A DNA stretch of 39,044 bases from Pseudomonas sp. GM74 (lineage in GTDB: Bacteria > Pseudomonadota > Gammaproteobacteria > Pseudomonadales > Pseudomonadaceae): positions 1 through 39,044 of the forward strand of contig NZ_AKJG01000105.1 in assembly GCF_000282455.1 (NCBI RefSeq). The letters run 5' to 3'. Shown in pieces: positions 1 to 8,204 of the stretch (position 1 is the stretch's first letter; the number at the start of each line of letters is the position of its first letter). Both the position numbers and the translations under genes were made by a program. The notes below the pieces were generated by a model. It saw nothing but the letters and a program-made list of their open reading frames with translations. It had not been told where the DNA came from and searched no databases.

Positions 1-18
1 TTTCAGCCGCGACACCTT

Positions 19-164
19 TGTAGCAGCTGCCGAGCCCGCGAGGCTGCGTTCGGCTGCGAAGCAGTCGTAATTCAGTAATCGCAGTACATCAGGCAGGCCG
101 CGTCAGCTGGACTCACGACTGCTATGCAGCCGAACGCAGCCTCGCGGGCTCGGCAGCTGCTACA
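19..164. repeat. REPIN, family B (long inverted repeat)
   Basis: A perfect 39-bp inverted repeat: arm 19-57 begins TGTAGCAGCTGCCGAGCC and its exact reverse complement is 126-164. The pairing resumes further inward (60-68 with 115-123) after two mismatches, leaving a central spacer of about 46 nt. The arms hold the Pseudomonas-type REP core CCGCGAGGCTGCG. It lies downstream of the leftward esterase gene. A second, truncated copy in the same orientation closes the window at 38963-39044. Such elements are normally mobilised by RAYT-type transposases, none of which is in this window. Confidence 0.85.
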
Positions 165-238
165 GATCGCATTACCGCTTGACTGATCGGCATTAGCCAC
201 ATCGGCCCGTGTAAACAGACGGTTTGAAACTGGAAAGG

Positions 239-268
239 CTATCGGGTTCCAGCCCTGGCACCCGATAG
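239..268 (-). terminator. hairpin terminator after the esterase gene
   Basis: CTATCGGGT (239-247) pairs with ACCCGATAG (260-268), and an inner CCAG/CTGG helix extends the stem after one mismatch. It starts a few bases past the esterase stop codon at 275. The T-run (ATTTTTA) lies on the plus-strand side, so the structure is a better terminator for rightward than for leftward transcription. It may serve both. Confidence 0.45.
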
Positions 269-274
269 TCATTT

Positions 275-1420
275 TTACAGACAAGTGGCCAGAACCCGCA
301 CCAGCTTTTGCGCGCGCGGGTCCATCAAGACGTACGGCCCCAGGGTATTTGTCACAAATCCGAAAGCCACATCGTGCTCCGGGTCGGCAAAACCGATGGA
401 ACCGCCGGCACCCGGATGACCAAACGCCCGCGGGCCAAGGCCGAAGGTGGCATTGGCAACGTCCGGTTGATCGAGCATGCAACCCAGGCCGAAACGGGTC
501 CGGGTCAGTAAAGTCTTGTCCTCGCCGAGGCTGTGCTCGCGAGTCAGTTCATCGAGCATTTCGCTTTCCAGCAGGCTGCCATCGAGCAGACCGGCATAGA
601 ACCCGGCCAGGCTACGGGCATTGCCATGGCCATTGGCGGCCGGCTGTTGCATGCGTCGCCACTCAGGTTTGTTGGTGCTGGTCATGATCGATGGCGGGTT
701 AGTGAACGCCCGGGTCGTCATGGCCGTTGGCTCGCGCATGGTCACTTGCAGCAGGCGCTGGGCGGCGGCATCGCCGACATTGCCCTTGCCCCGCGCAATG
801 TGGGCCACGCGATGGAACTCTTCGTCGGCCAGGCCCACATGGAAGTCCAGGCCCAGCGGCCTGGCGACCCGCGCGACGATGGATTCACCCGGCCCACGAC
901 CGTCGGCACGGCGCAGCAATTCACCGACCAGCCAACCATAGGTGATCGCCGCGTAACCGTGGCCTTCGCCCGGCGTCCACCACGGCGTTTCGGCGGCCAG
1001 GGCGTCGACCATGGTTTGCCAGTCGTAAAGGGCTTCGGGGGCCAGTAACTCGCGCAATGCCGGAAGACCGGCCTGATGGCAGAGCAGTTGACGCAGGGTG
1101 ACGGACTCTTTACCGGCAGCGGCAAATTCGGGCCAGTAGCGCGCGACCGGGGCATCCAGTTGCAGCTTGCCTTCGGCCACCAATTGCAGCGCGGTGACGG
1201 CGGTGAAGGTCTTGGTGCAGGAGAACAGGTTGGCGATGGTATCGCTGTGCCAGGCCTCGGCCCCGTCCTTGTCGGCAGTGCCGGCCCACAGATCGACAAC
1301 GGTTTCGCCACCGACCTGGATGCACAACGCTGCGCCACGCTCCTGGGGATCGTCGAACAGCGCCGCGAACGCCTCTCGCACCGCTTCGAACTTAAGCTCG
1401 TAATGACCCTGAATCTGCAC
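275..1420 (-). CDS. serine hydrolase / esterase of the class C beta-lactamase family (EstB-like)
   Basis: About 381 residues. The N-terminal half carries the S-x-x-K motif of the beta-lactamase/penicillin-binding fold (SCTK, residues 67-70), followed by a Tyr motif (GYAAIT, Tyr at about 156) and a C-terminal HPGAGGS segment in the place of KTG. This combination is typical of cytosolic EstB-type esterases, which hydrolyse short-chain esters through an acyl-serine and rarely attack beta-lactams. There is no signal peptide. The first possible start is TTG at 1426, but the purine-rich GGGGAG lies directly against it. The GTG at 1420 sits six bases past GGAG and is the better start. The gene stands alone between two REPINs. 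The natural substrate is unknown. Confidence 0.85.
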   Translation of the reverse strand: MQIQGHYELKFEAVREAFAALFDDPQERGAALCIQVGGETVVDLWAGTADKDGAEAWHSDTIANLFSCTKTFTAVTALQLVAEGKLQLDAPVARYWPEFAAAGKESVTLRQLLCHQAGLPALRELLAPEALYDWQTMVDALAAETPWWTPGEGHGYAAITYGWLVGELLRRADGRGPGESIVARVARPLGLDFHVGLADEEFHRVAHIARGKGNVGDAAAQRLLQVTMREPTAMTTRAFTNPPSIMTSTNKPEWRRMQQPAANGHGNARSLAGFYAGLLDGSLLESEMLDELTREHSLGEDKTLLTRTRFGLGCMLDQPDVANATFGLGPRAFGHPGAGGSIGFADPEHDVAFGFVTNTLGPYVLMDPRAQKLVRVLATCL

Positions 1421-1561
1421 CCGCAACTCCCCGGATTAACGCTCTACAAAGTGGTCGGCATTGTTCCAGCCCTTGAGGGTTTTGGGAACAGGGTTGGGCT
1501 CGACGGTAAGTCACTCATAAAACTGATCGGAAACTTATCGCGTCCGTATAGACGCCTTCGC

Positions 1562-1634
1562 GAGCAAGCCCGCTCCCACCTTCGACCATGTTCTTCCAGA
1601 AGCAATACGGTCGAAGGTGGGAGCGGGCTTGCTC
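1562..1634. repeat. REPIN, family A
   Basis: A perfect 26-bp inverted repeat: 1562-1587 (GAGCAAGCCCGCTCCCAC...) with 1609-1634, spacer 21 nt. The core GTGGGAGCGGGCTTGCTC is the most frequent REP type in this window. The element lies between the stop of the agarase-like gene and the start of the esterase gene, both leftward, and could terminate or insulate transcription. Confidence 0.85.
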
Positions 1635-1676
1635 CGGGCGGCGTTCCGACGAAGAACGATAACGCGGTTTCAGCGA

Positions 1677-4079
1677 TTAATGACCATTCCCGGAATGCCC
1701 ACCAGCGCCCTTCCCCGGGCCCTTGCCGGCCTCGGCTTTTCTGCCGCCCTCGGCATCGTGGCTGGCTTTGTCGGCTGCGGCCGCAGCCTTCTCGGCTTCT
1801 TTGCCCAATTGCTCGACCGTCGCCAGATTGCTCTTGCGCACGCTGTCGACAAAGCCCTGGAACGGCAGATCAGTGATGCCCACCAACCCGAAGTGACCGT
1901 TTTCACCGTCAAGCAGGCGTCCGGTGACCGGTTGATCGAGGTACTGGAACCAATGCACGCCGACAATCGACGGTTCGCTCAATGCCTGCTTGAGGAAGTT
2001 GGCGTACGCCGGACCACGGTCTTCCTCCTTCGCCAATGGCGTGACGCCACCCCAGAACGGGCCACGATCAACCGAGCCGAAGTTGAACTCGGTGATCAGC
2101 ACCGGTTTGTCGAGACTGCGCAGCTTGGCGAAGTCGTAACCATCCTGGGGTTGCAGGGTGTACATGTTGAAGCTCAACACGTCGCAGTACTGGGCGCAGG
2201 ACTCCACGGCTTCCGGGGTGCTGATCGCGAAACGGCCGCCGAGCAGCAACTGGTTCGGCGCGTGCCATTTGAGTGAGTCGGAGATGGTCTTGAAATAAGT
2301 GTCGGCAAAGACCTTCTGGAAGTATTTGAAGTCGGCTTCGATTTCCGGGTGCTCGGCGCTTGGCAGTGGCGGCACAAACCCTGGGTCTTCCATCAATTCC
2401 CAGGCCGGCAGATCAATGCCCCAGGCTTTCGACAGGCCCGCCTGATTGCGGTACTTGTCGCGCAGTTGCTTGAGAAACGCGCGCTTGGCCGGCACGTCGG
2501 TGGTCATTCTCAAGGTGCCGTAGGCCAGGGCATAACGGGCTTTCGGGTCGTCGCCGGGACCGGCCCAGGCCAGTTCGTTGTCCGCGTAATAACCGATCAG
2601 CCACGGATCGTCACGATGGTCGCGGGCAGCAATCGCCACTGCACGCTCAGTGGCCATGGCGAAACGCGGGTCGAATGGGTCAGGCATGCCGCCCCACCAG
2701 TCTGTGCCGGTGCTGATGCTGGCGTAGTCGCCGACAATCGACAGCGGCAAGGTGTACGGCACGCGATCAGCGTCACCCAGTACGGGTGCGCTCCAGTTGC
2801 CGATGGTATTGAAGCCCCAGGCCTGCAAGCGATCAAGGGTGTGACTGGCCCAGCGCTGCTCGTCGAACAGCGCCTTGCACGGTTCGACAGATTTGGGCTC
2901 AGCGGCTGTCGCTACCGTCGCTTCTGTCTTGGCCGCTTCGGCAACGCCAGCCTTGGTATCGCTGCCCTTCGCGCATGGATCGCCATACAGACGCTGCAGG
3001 TTGGCACCGTAGAAGTCGTACCAGCGACCGGCATTGTAGTCGCGCCCTTGATCGGCACCGTTACCGCCACGGTTGTCGCCTTCGCCGTAGTGATTGGCCA
3101 GGGTCTCGTCAGCCTTGGGCAGGGATTCGAACATCCACTCGCGACCGGCAACATAGGTCTGGTTGACATCCGGGGCCACTGTATTGACCCCGAGGGAATA
3201 GAACGGGTGGCCTTCAGGCGTCACCAGGTACCAGCGACCATCGCGTTTCTCTGTGCGGAAAAAGCCACTGGCCTTGAACGACGGGCCTTTGGTCAATCCG
3301 CCGAATTTGTCCAGCGAAGACTTCTGACGCTCGGCCAGCCAGGTTTTCAGTTGCTGCTGCTCTTTGCCGACGGCGCTTTTTAGCTGCTCGTCGCTGCTGA
3401 CTTTTTCCGGCCATTTGGCCCGGGTCGACTGGCCGTAAGCATCCACCAATCCGCCATACACGGCTTGGGTGACCGACTCGCCGTCCTGCACACCAAAGCG
3501 TTCCAGCAGGATGCTTTGCGCGGCTTTGGGCTGGTCCATCGACAAGCTCACCGACACTACCTGGCTGCGATCCAGCTCACCGGCGCTGCTGGCCAGCAAC
3601 ACACGCTGGCCCTCGACGGTCATCGGCATCGGCGGGCCCGCCTTCATGCCCTGGCTCAGCGCTGATGTCGCTTGCAAAGGCACCAGCAGGGTTTGCGCAG
3701 GCCCCGCCGGCAGATCGACGCGGCTGACCAGTGTCTTGCCGTCGTTGCTCTGGATGGTCACGTACAGGGTCAAGGCCCAGTTCATCGCGCTCTGGATCCG
3801 CAGACTCATGACGCCTGACTGCGACCAGTCCCAGGCACCGGTCTGCGGGGTCAGGCGCAAAGTCGGCCGGGCGACCGGGTTGAACGTCACCCGGCGCAGC
3901 ACTTCGCCCTCGGGGGTTTGCTCGGCGTTGGATTGCGGCAGGCTGGCGTCCTGAGTCGCCACCTGGACCACGTCGGCGGGGCGCACAAAGTTGAACAGCG
4001 TCTGCTGGCTGGCGGGGGCAGCCAACAGCGGTGTTGCGAACAGCAGGGCAAAAACGGCAGGCAACGAACGGCAAATCAT
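1677..4079 (-). CDS. secreted agarase-like glycoside hydrolase
   Basis: About 800 residues from ATG 4079, which follows AGGGAG by 12 nt and opens a clean signal peptide (MICRSLPAVFALLFATPLLA). An in-frame ATG ten codons upstream would bury that signal. Residues 25-205 look like a beta-sandwich carbohydrate-binding part, and 270-750 a TIM-barrel hydrolase. Candidate acid/base is the Glu of ADNELAW (about 502) and candidate nucleophile the Glu of LITEFNFG (about 664), the two-glutamate pattern of clan GH-A. The sequence resembles proteins annotated as beta-agarase or beta-galactosidase-like. An Ala/Lys/Thr-rich stretch between two cysteines (about 369 and 401) looks like an insertion, and the last 45 residues are low-complexity (Ala, Lys, Gly, His). 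The substrate is not provable from sequence; an exopolysaccharide or plant/algal galactan is possible. Confidence 0.75.
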   Translation of the reverse strand: MICRSLPAVFALLFATPLLAAPASQQTLFNFVRPADVVQVATQDASLPQSNAEQTPEGEVLRRVTFNPVARPTLRLTPQTGAWDWSQSGVMSLRIQSAMNWALTLYVTIQSNDGKTLVSRVDLPAGPAQTLLVPLQATSALSQGMKAGPPMPMTVEGQRVLLASSAGELDRSQVVSVSLSMDQPKAAQSILLERFGVQDGESVTQAVYGGLVDAYGQSTRAKWPEKVSSDEQLKSAVGKEQQQLKTWLAERQKSSLDKFGGLTKGPSFKASGFFRTEKRDGRWYLVTPEGHPFYSLGVNTVAPDVNQTYVAGREWMFESLPKADETLANHYGEGDNRGGNGADQGRDYNAGRWYDFYGANLQRLYGDPCAKGSDTKAGVAEAAKTEATVATAAEPKSVEPCKALFDEQRWASHTLDRLQAWGFNTIGNWSAPVLGDADRVPYTLPLSIVGDYASISTGTDWWGGMPDPFDPRFAMATERAVAIAARDHRDDPWLIGYYADNELAWAGPGDDPKARYALAYGTLRMTTDVPAKRAFLKQLRDKYRNQAGLSKAWGIDLPAWELMEDPGFVPPLPSAEHPEIEADFKYFQKVFADTYFKTISDSLKWHAPNQLLLGGRFAISTPEAVESCAQYCDVLSFNMYTLQPQDGYDFAKLRSLDKPVLITEFNFGSVDRGPFWGGVTPLAKEEDRGPAYANFLKQALSEPSIVGVHWFQYLDQPVTGRLLDGENGHFGLVGITDLPFQGFVDSVRKSNLATVEQLGKEAEKAAAAADKASHDAEGGRKAEAGKGPGKGAGGHSGNGH

Positions 4080-4175
4080 GAGAACGAAATTCTCCCTAAC
4101 GACCTTCAATGGGCCAGTGGAAAAGCGATGGCAGAGAGATAGACAACGCGGCGGGCAAAACTGCCCACCGGTGCT

Positions 4176-6320
4176 TCAGGAAATTTCTCGACGGAACGGC
4201 GGCAACGCGTTGAGGATGGCTTTGCCATAGCGCTGGGTCACCAGGCGCCGGTCGAGCAAGGTGATGGTGCCGCGGTCTTCTTCGGTGCGTAGCAAGCGAC
4301 CGCAGGCCTGGACCAGCTTCAGCGAGGCGTCCGGCACGGAGATTTCCATGAACGGATTGCCGCCCCGGGCTTCGATCCACTCGGCCAGCGCCGCTTCGAC
4401 CGGATCATCGGGTACCGAGAAAGGAATCTTGGCAATGACCACGTGTTCGCAATAGGCACCGGGCAAGTCGACCCCTTCGGCGAAGCTCGCCAGACCGAAC
4501 AACACGCTGGAATCGCCGCCATCGACCCGCGCCTTGTGCTTGTTCAGGGTTTCCTGTTTCGACAGGTTTCCCTGGATGAACACTTGCTTGCGCCAGTCGC
4601 GGTCCAGGCCGTCGAACACGTCCTGCATCTGTTTGCGCGAAGAAAACAGCACCAGCGTGCCCCGCGAGCCTTCGACCAATTCAGGCAGGTCACGAATGAT
4701 CGCGGCGGTATGCGCCGCTGCATCACGGGGATCGGCGTTCAGGTTCGGCACCCGCAACACACCGGCGTCGGCATGATGGAACGGGCTTGGCACCACCGCC
4801 GTCACGGCTTTTTTCGGCAGGCCGGCGCGCATGCGGAAGCGGTCGAAGGTGCCGAGGGCAGTCAGGGTCGCCGACGTCACCAGGCAGCCATAGGCGACGT
4901 TCCACAGGTTGCGCCGAAGCATTTCCGCCGCGAGGATGGGGCTTGCATTGACCTCGATGTCGAACAACGAACCGCTCTCGGCCAGGGTCAGCCAGCGGGC
5001 CATGGGCGGGTTGTCCTCCGGGTCTTCGACGGTGAAGGCGGTCCACAACTCCCAGTTACCGGAAGAACGCGACAACAGACTGCCGAACAGCGGATACCAC
5101 TCCTCGGCCTGGTTGCTGGCGATGCCAATGTTGACCTCGCCGTCCATGCCTTCCTTGAGCAGCTCGGTCAGACGGGTGAACAAGTCGGTCAGCCGTGCGA
5201 AGCCTTTCTTCAGTTCGATGCCCATTTCACGCATGTGCTCGGGAATCACCCCGCCGACGAATCGGTGACGCGGGCGCTCGCGGCCTTCAACATCTTCGCC
5301 GGGTTTGAAATCGGCAATCTGCTCGCAGGCGGTGAACATGAACTGCTGCTGGGTCTTGATCTCCCGCGCCAGCTCCGGCACCTGTTCGATCAACTTGCCC
5401 AGATCGCCCGGCAACGGGTGCTGGGCCAGCAGTTTGGTGAGGTTCTTGGCGGTGGTTTCCAGCCAGTCGGCGGTGGAGCGCAGGCGCGTGTAATGGGCGA
5501 AGTGGCCGATGGCCTTGTCCGGCAGGTGATGGCCTTCGTCGAACACGTAGATGGTGTCGCGCGGGTCCGGCAATACCGCGCCGCCGCCCAGGGCCAGGTC
5601 AGCCAGGACCATGTCGTGGTTGGTGACGATCACGTCGACCTTGCCCATGCCTTCGCGGGCCTTGTAGAAGGCGCACTGGCCAAAATTCGGGCAATGACGG
5701 TTGGTGCACTGGCTGTGATCGGTGGTCAGGCGCGCCCAGTCGGCGTCTTCCAGGGCGGTGGACCAACTGTCGCGGTCGCCGTCCCACTTATTGCCGGCGA
5801 GTTTTTCGATCATGCTGGTGAACAGCTTCTGGCTGGCCTCGTCGACCTCGATCTTGAAACCTTCTTCTTCGAACAGCTGCGCGGTGGCGGTTTGCGCGTG
5901 GCCTTCCTGGAGCAGCATGTCGAGCTTGGACAGGCACATGTAGCGCCCGCGGCCCTTGGCCAGGGCGAAGCTGAAATTCAGCCCGCTGTTGCGCATCAGG
6001 TCGGGCAAGTCCTTGTAGACGATCTGCTCCTGCAGGGCCACGGTGGCCGTGGCGATCACCAGGCGCTTGCCGGCGGCCTTCGCCGTGGGAATCGCCGCCA
6101 GGCTGTAGGCCACGGTCTTGCCGGTACCGGTGCCGGCTTCCACCGCGACAATCGCGGGGTCGCCACTGCGCCGGCCTTCGTCGTCGGTGTCGATGTCACC
6201 CAGGACCTTGGCGACTTCAGCGATCATCAGGCGTTGGCCGTAGCGCGGCTTGAGGCTCTTGGCTTCGAGAAAACGCGAATAGGCGCCCTGGATCGTGGTT
6301 TTGAGTTCAGTGCTGATCAT
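4176..6320 (-). CDS. dinG: ATP-dependent DNA helicase DinG
   Basis: 714 residues, the same size as E. coli DinG (about 716). It is an XPD-like superfamily 2 helicase that unwinds 5'-to-3' and removes R-loops, D-loops and G-quadruplexes at stalled forks. Walker A is EAGTGTGKT (61-69) and the Walker B/DEAH box is DEGH (261-264). Four cysteines for the [4Fe-4S] cluster are present: C129 (RYMCLSK), C205, C210 and C216 (CTNRHCPNFGQC). The start ATG at 6320 lies 23 nt from a LexA-type box, indicating SOS control. It is divergent from the CopD-family gene, and the agarase-like gene follows 96 nt downstream on the same strand. Confidence 0.97.
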   Translation of the reverse strand: MISTELKTTIQGAYSRFLEAKSLKPRYGQRLMIAEVAKVLGDIDTDDEGRRSGDPAIVAVEAGTGTGKTVAYSLAAIPTAKAAGKRLVIATATVALQEQIVYKDLPDLMRNSGLNFSFALAKGRGRYMCLSKLDMLLQEGHAQTATAQLFEEEGFKIEVDEASQKLFTSMIEKLAGNKWDGDRDSWSTALEDADWARLTTDHSQCTNRHCPNFGQCAFYKAREGMGKVDVIVTNHDMVLADLALGGGAVLPDPRDTIYVFDEGHHLPDKAIGHFAHYTRLRSTADWLETTAKNLTKLLAQHPLPGDLGKLIEQVPELAREIKTQQQFMFTACEQIADFKPGEDVEGRERPRHRFVGGVIPEHMREMGIELKKGFARLTDLFTRLTELLKEGMDGEVNIGIASNQAEEWYPLFGSLLSRSSGNWELWTAFTVEDPEDNPPMARWLTLAESGSLFDIEVNASPILAAEMLRRNLWNVAYGCLVTSATLTALGTFDRFRMRAGLPKKAVTAVVPSPFHHADAGVLRVPNLNADPRDAAAHTAAIIRDLPELVEGSRGTLVLFSSRKQMQDVFDGLDRDWRKQVFIQGNLSKQETLNKHKARVDGGDSSVLFGLASFAEGVDLPGAYCEHVVIAKIPFSVPDDPVEAALAEWIEARGGNPFMEISVPDASLKLVQACGRLLRTEEDRGTITLLDRRLVTQRYGKAILNALPPFRREIS

Positions 6321-6342
6321 GGATTGTCGGGCGCAAAAAACG

Positions 6343-6358
6343 CTGGATAAATTTTCAG
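6343..6358. promoter_or_regulatory. LexA (SOS) box upstream of dinG
   Basis: CTGGATAAATTTTCAG is a CTG-N10-CAG palindrome with an A/T-rich centre, the gammaproteobacterial LexA operator pattern. It lies 23-38 nt upstream of the dinG start codon, where it would overlap the promoter. E. coli dinG is a known LexA target. The divergent CopD-family gene begins 62 nt to the other side, so it might also be affected. Confidence 0.7.
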
Positions 6359-6419
6359 TGGTTCGGATCGACGGCTATCATACCCCGCTAATGAATCCTG
6401 CGCAGAACGGAGTAACCCA

Positions 6420-6884
6420 ATGACACCTTTTAGCCTCGTTTATAGCCTGCATGTACTGGCCGCCCTGGTGTGGGTCGGCGGCATGTTTTTCGCCTGGATG
6501 GTCCTGCGCCCCGCCGCGATCAAGGCACTTGAAGGCCCTGCCCGGCTGAAGCTGTGGGTAGAAGTGTTTCAAGGCTTTTTCCGCTGGGTCTGGGTGGCGG
6601 TGGTGCTGTTGCCGGTCAGCGGCGTGGGCATGCTGCACATGCAATTCAATGGTTTTGAAGCCGCACCGCGCTATGTGCAGGTGATGATGGGGTTGTATGT
6701 GGTGATGACCGCATTGTTTATCCGCATTCAGGCGCTGATGCTGCCGGAGTTGCGCGCAGCCGTGGCCGAGCAGGATTGGCCCGCCGGGGCCGCGGTGCTG
6801 GGACGGATTCGCCGATTGGTGGGGATCAATTTGTTGGTGGGGTTGGCTGTGGTGGCGATTGCTGCAGCACGGCCGATGCTCTAA
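6420..6884 (+). CDS. CopD-family integral membrane protein
   Basis: 154 residues with four predicted membrane segments (about 8-28, 52-73, 83-105 and 133-152), and His and Trp in the first helix (LHVLAALVWVGGMFF), as in small CopD/YqhA-like proteins. Some relatives take part in copper or haem handling, but this short form has no proven role. The start ATG at 6420 follows CGGAG by 7 nt. A possible -10 hexamer, TATCAT (6376-6381), lies about 40 nt upstream. It is divergent from dinG, with which it shares a 99-nt control region that includes the LexA box. The function is inferred only at family level. Confidence 0.75.
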   Translation: MTPFSLVYSLHVLAALVWVGGMFFAWMVLRPAAIKALEGPARLKLWVEVFQGFFRWVWVAVVLLPVSGVGMLHMQFNGFEAAPRYVQVMMGLYVVMTALFIRIQALMLPELRAAVAEQDWPAGAAVLGRIRRLVGINLLVGLAVVAIAAARPML

Positions 6885-6887
6885 AAG

Positions 6888-7000
6888 CATCGTCGGAACG
6901 CCGCCCGGACCAAGCTCGCTCCCACAGTGGAATTGCAGTGTGGTCACTGTATTGTGAACACCACTGAACCCTGTGGGAGCGGGCTTGCCCGCGATGATGT
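6888..7000. repeat. REPIN, family A
   Basis: Two inverted REP cores: GAACGCCGCCCGGACCAAGC with CTCGCTCCCACA on the left (to 6926), and TGTGGGAGCGGGCTTGCCC on the right (from 6972). Spacer about 45 nt. It sits between convergent genes (CopD-family protein rightward, collagen-like protein leftward) and probably acts as a bidirectional terminator or insulator. Confidence 0.75.
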
Positions 7001-7027
7001 CTGATCAGACAATACTGATTTAACTGA

Positions 7028-7786
7028 TTACATCCGCTGCACAGTCACCGAACCCACCGCACCTTCCGGCCCAGGCTGACCATCAGCCCCAGGTTTACCG
7101 CTCTTGCCGCCATCGGCCTTGTAAACCAGGCAGCCCTTGGCCTTGCCACCCGCGCCCGGTTTACCGCCGGGGCCGGCCAGGCCACCGGCACCGCCGGCCA
7201 CCTGAACCTTGATCCGGTCTGCCGGGAAGTCGTGGGGCACGGCCAGCTTGACCAGCGCCCCCGGTGCTCCCGGCTGGCCATTGCTGCCATCACTGCCATC
7301 GGCGCCGCGCCCCGCCTGCCCCCAGGTGCAGCCCGGTTCCTGGCCGTTGGCCCCATCAAGGCCAACGAACCCCGGTGCGCCCGCACCACCGCGAGCATCA
7401 ACGATCAATTGCGCTGCGTTCAGTGTCTTGATCTGCAAATCAAGGTTGCGCCCTGATCGAGCGGCCTTCTGGTAGGTCCCGGGGGCGCCACGGGAGGTGA
7501 TCTGGCTGCCTTCGGACAAATCAGCGCGACGAACCTTCAGCGCCAGCGCCTGTTCCCCCGGCACGATGGCAATGCGCGCTTCACGCCCCAGATGCAACTC
7601 ACCCACGGTGACTTCGGTGACGTTCGAAGGAATCAGCAAGGTGCCGTAATCGGCCACTTCCAGGCGCTCCAGTTGCAGGGTGCTGGCGGTGTTGGGCAAG
7701 CGCATCAGCGAGTTGGTTTCGACACTCACCACCTGTGCGCAGGCCAATGGACTGATGAGTGCGGCGAGCAGACAGAGTTTACGCAT
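7028..7786 (-). CDS. secreted glycine-rich collagen-like protein
   Basis: 252 residues with a signal peptide (MRKLCLLAALISPLACA, probable cleavage before QVV). Residues 20-120 are a beta-rich head with no motif I recognise. From about 130 to the end the chain is rich in Gly, Pro and Ala with many collagen-like Gly-x-y triplets (GAPGFVGLDGANGQ, GRGADGSDGSNGQPGAPG, GKSGKPGADGQPGPEG), broken by a 20-residue non-collagenous stretch. Two cysteines in the tail (PGCTWG, AKGCLV) could form a disulfide. Such bacterial collagen-like proteins are usually surface or secreted structural or adhesive proteins. The start codon overlaps the end of the upstream DUF1145 gene by 8 nt, suggesting translational coupling. 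Confidence 0.75.
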   Translation of the reverse strand: MRKLCLLAALISPLACAQVVSVETNSLMRLPNTASTLQLERLEVADYGTLLIPSNVTEVTVGELHLGREARIAIVPGEQALALKVRRADLSEGSQITSRGAPGTYQKAARSGRNLDLQIKTLNAAQLIVDARGGAGAPGFVGLDGANGQEPGCTWGQAGRGADGSDGSNGQPGAPGALVKLAVPHDFPADRIKVQVAGGAGGLAGPGGKPGAGGKAKGCLVYKADGGKSGKPGADGQPGPEGAVGSVTVQRM

Positions 7787-8057
7787 GGGAAGCCTTCGAA
7801 GCGGTGGGGGCTGGAATGGTTTGCAGGTGGAACACGCCGAAAATGACGATCTTCAGGCGGTCAAGCCAGGGATGAGCGCGACCCCGGAGGCTGCGATAGC
7901 ACAGCAACGCTTCCAGAAGATGGATGAACCCCAACAGGCCGCCGGCCAGATTGACCAACGGGTGCAGCGGAAAGACGAACGGTGTGAGCAGATTGACCAG
8001 CACTACCGCCCAGAACAGCAAGGTCAGTAACCGCCCCAGTCCCCATAAGACTTTCAT
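7779..8057 (-). CDS. DUF1145 family small membrane protein
   Basis: About 92 residues with two strong membrane segments (about 9-28 and 34-55), then a basic loop (CYRSLRGRAHPWLDRLK) and a third, weaker hydrophobic stretch, matching DUF1145/YhhL-type inner-membrane proteins of unknown function. I chose ATG 8057 because GGGGTG lies five bases upstream; an in-frame GTG at 8063 would lie inside that site. Its stop codon overlaps the start of the collagen-like gene (ATGCGTAA), so the two are an operon. No function can be assigned. Confidence 0.75.
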   Translation of the reverse strand: MKVLWGLGRLLTLLFWAVVLVNLLTPFVFPLHPLVNLAGGLLGFIHLLEALLCYRSLRGRAHPWLDRLKIVIFGVFHLQTIPAPTASKASHA

Positions 8058-8204
8058 ACGCACCCCGATGAGAATTATTGTTTGCGCGCACAGTAACGGC
8101 TTCCACGCGGGATAAGCCAGAGGGCAACGGAAAAATCTTCATGAAGGCCGCCAAACGGCCGTCGCAGCGATCACATCAGTCGCCCGACGGCTCTATCTCC
8201 GGGC

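Noticed and set aside
4443..6350. A 635-codon open frame on the plus strand opposite dinG
   Set aside because: It mirrors dinG in a high-GC genome, has no recognisable motif, and dinG is unmistakable with all its motifs.
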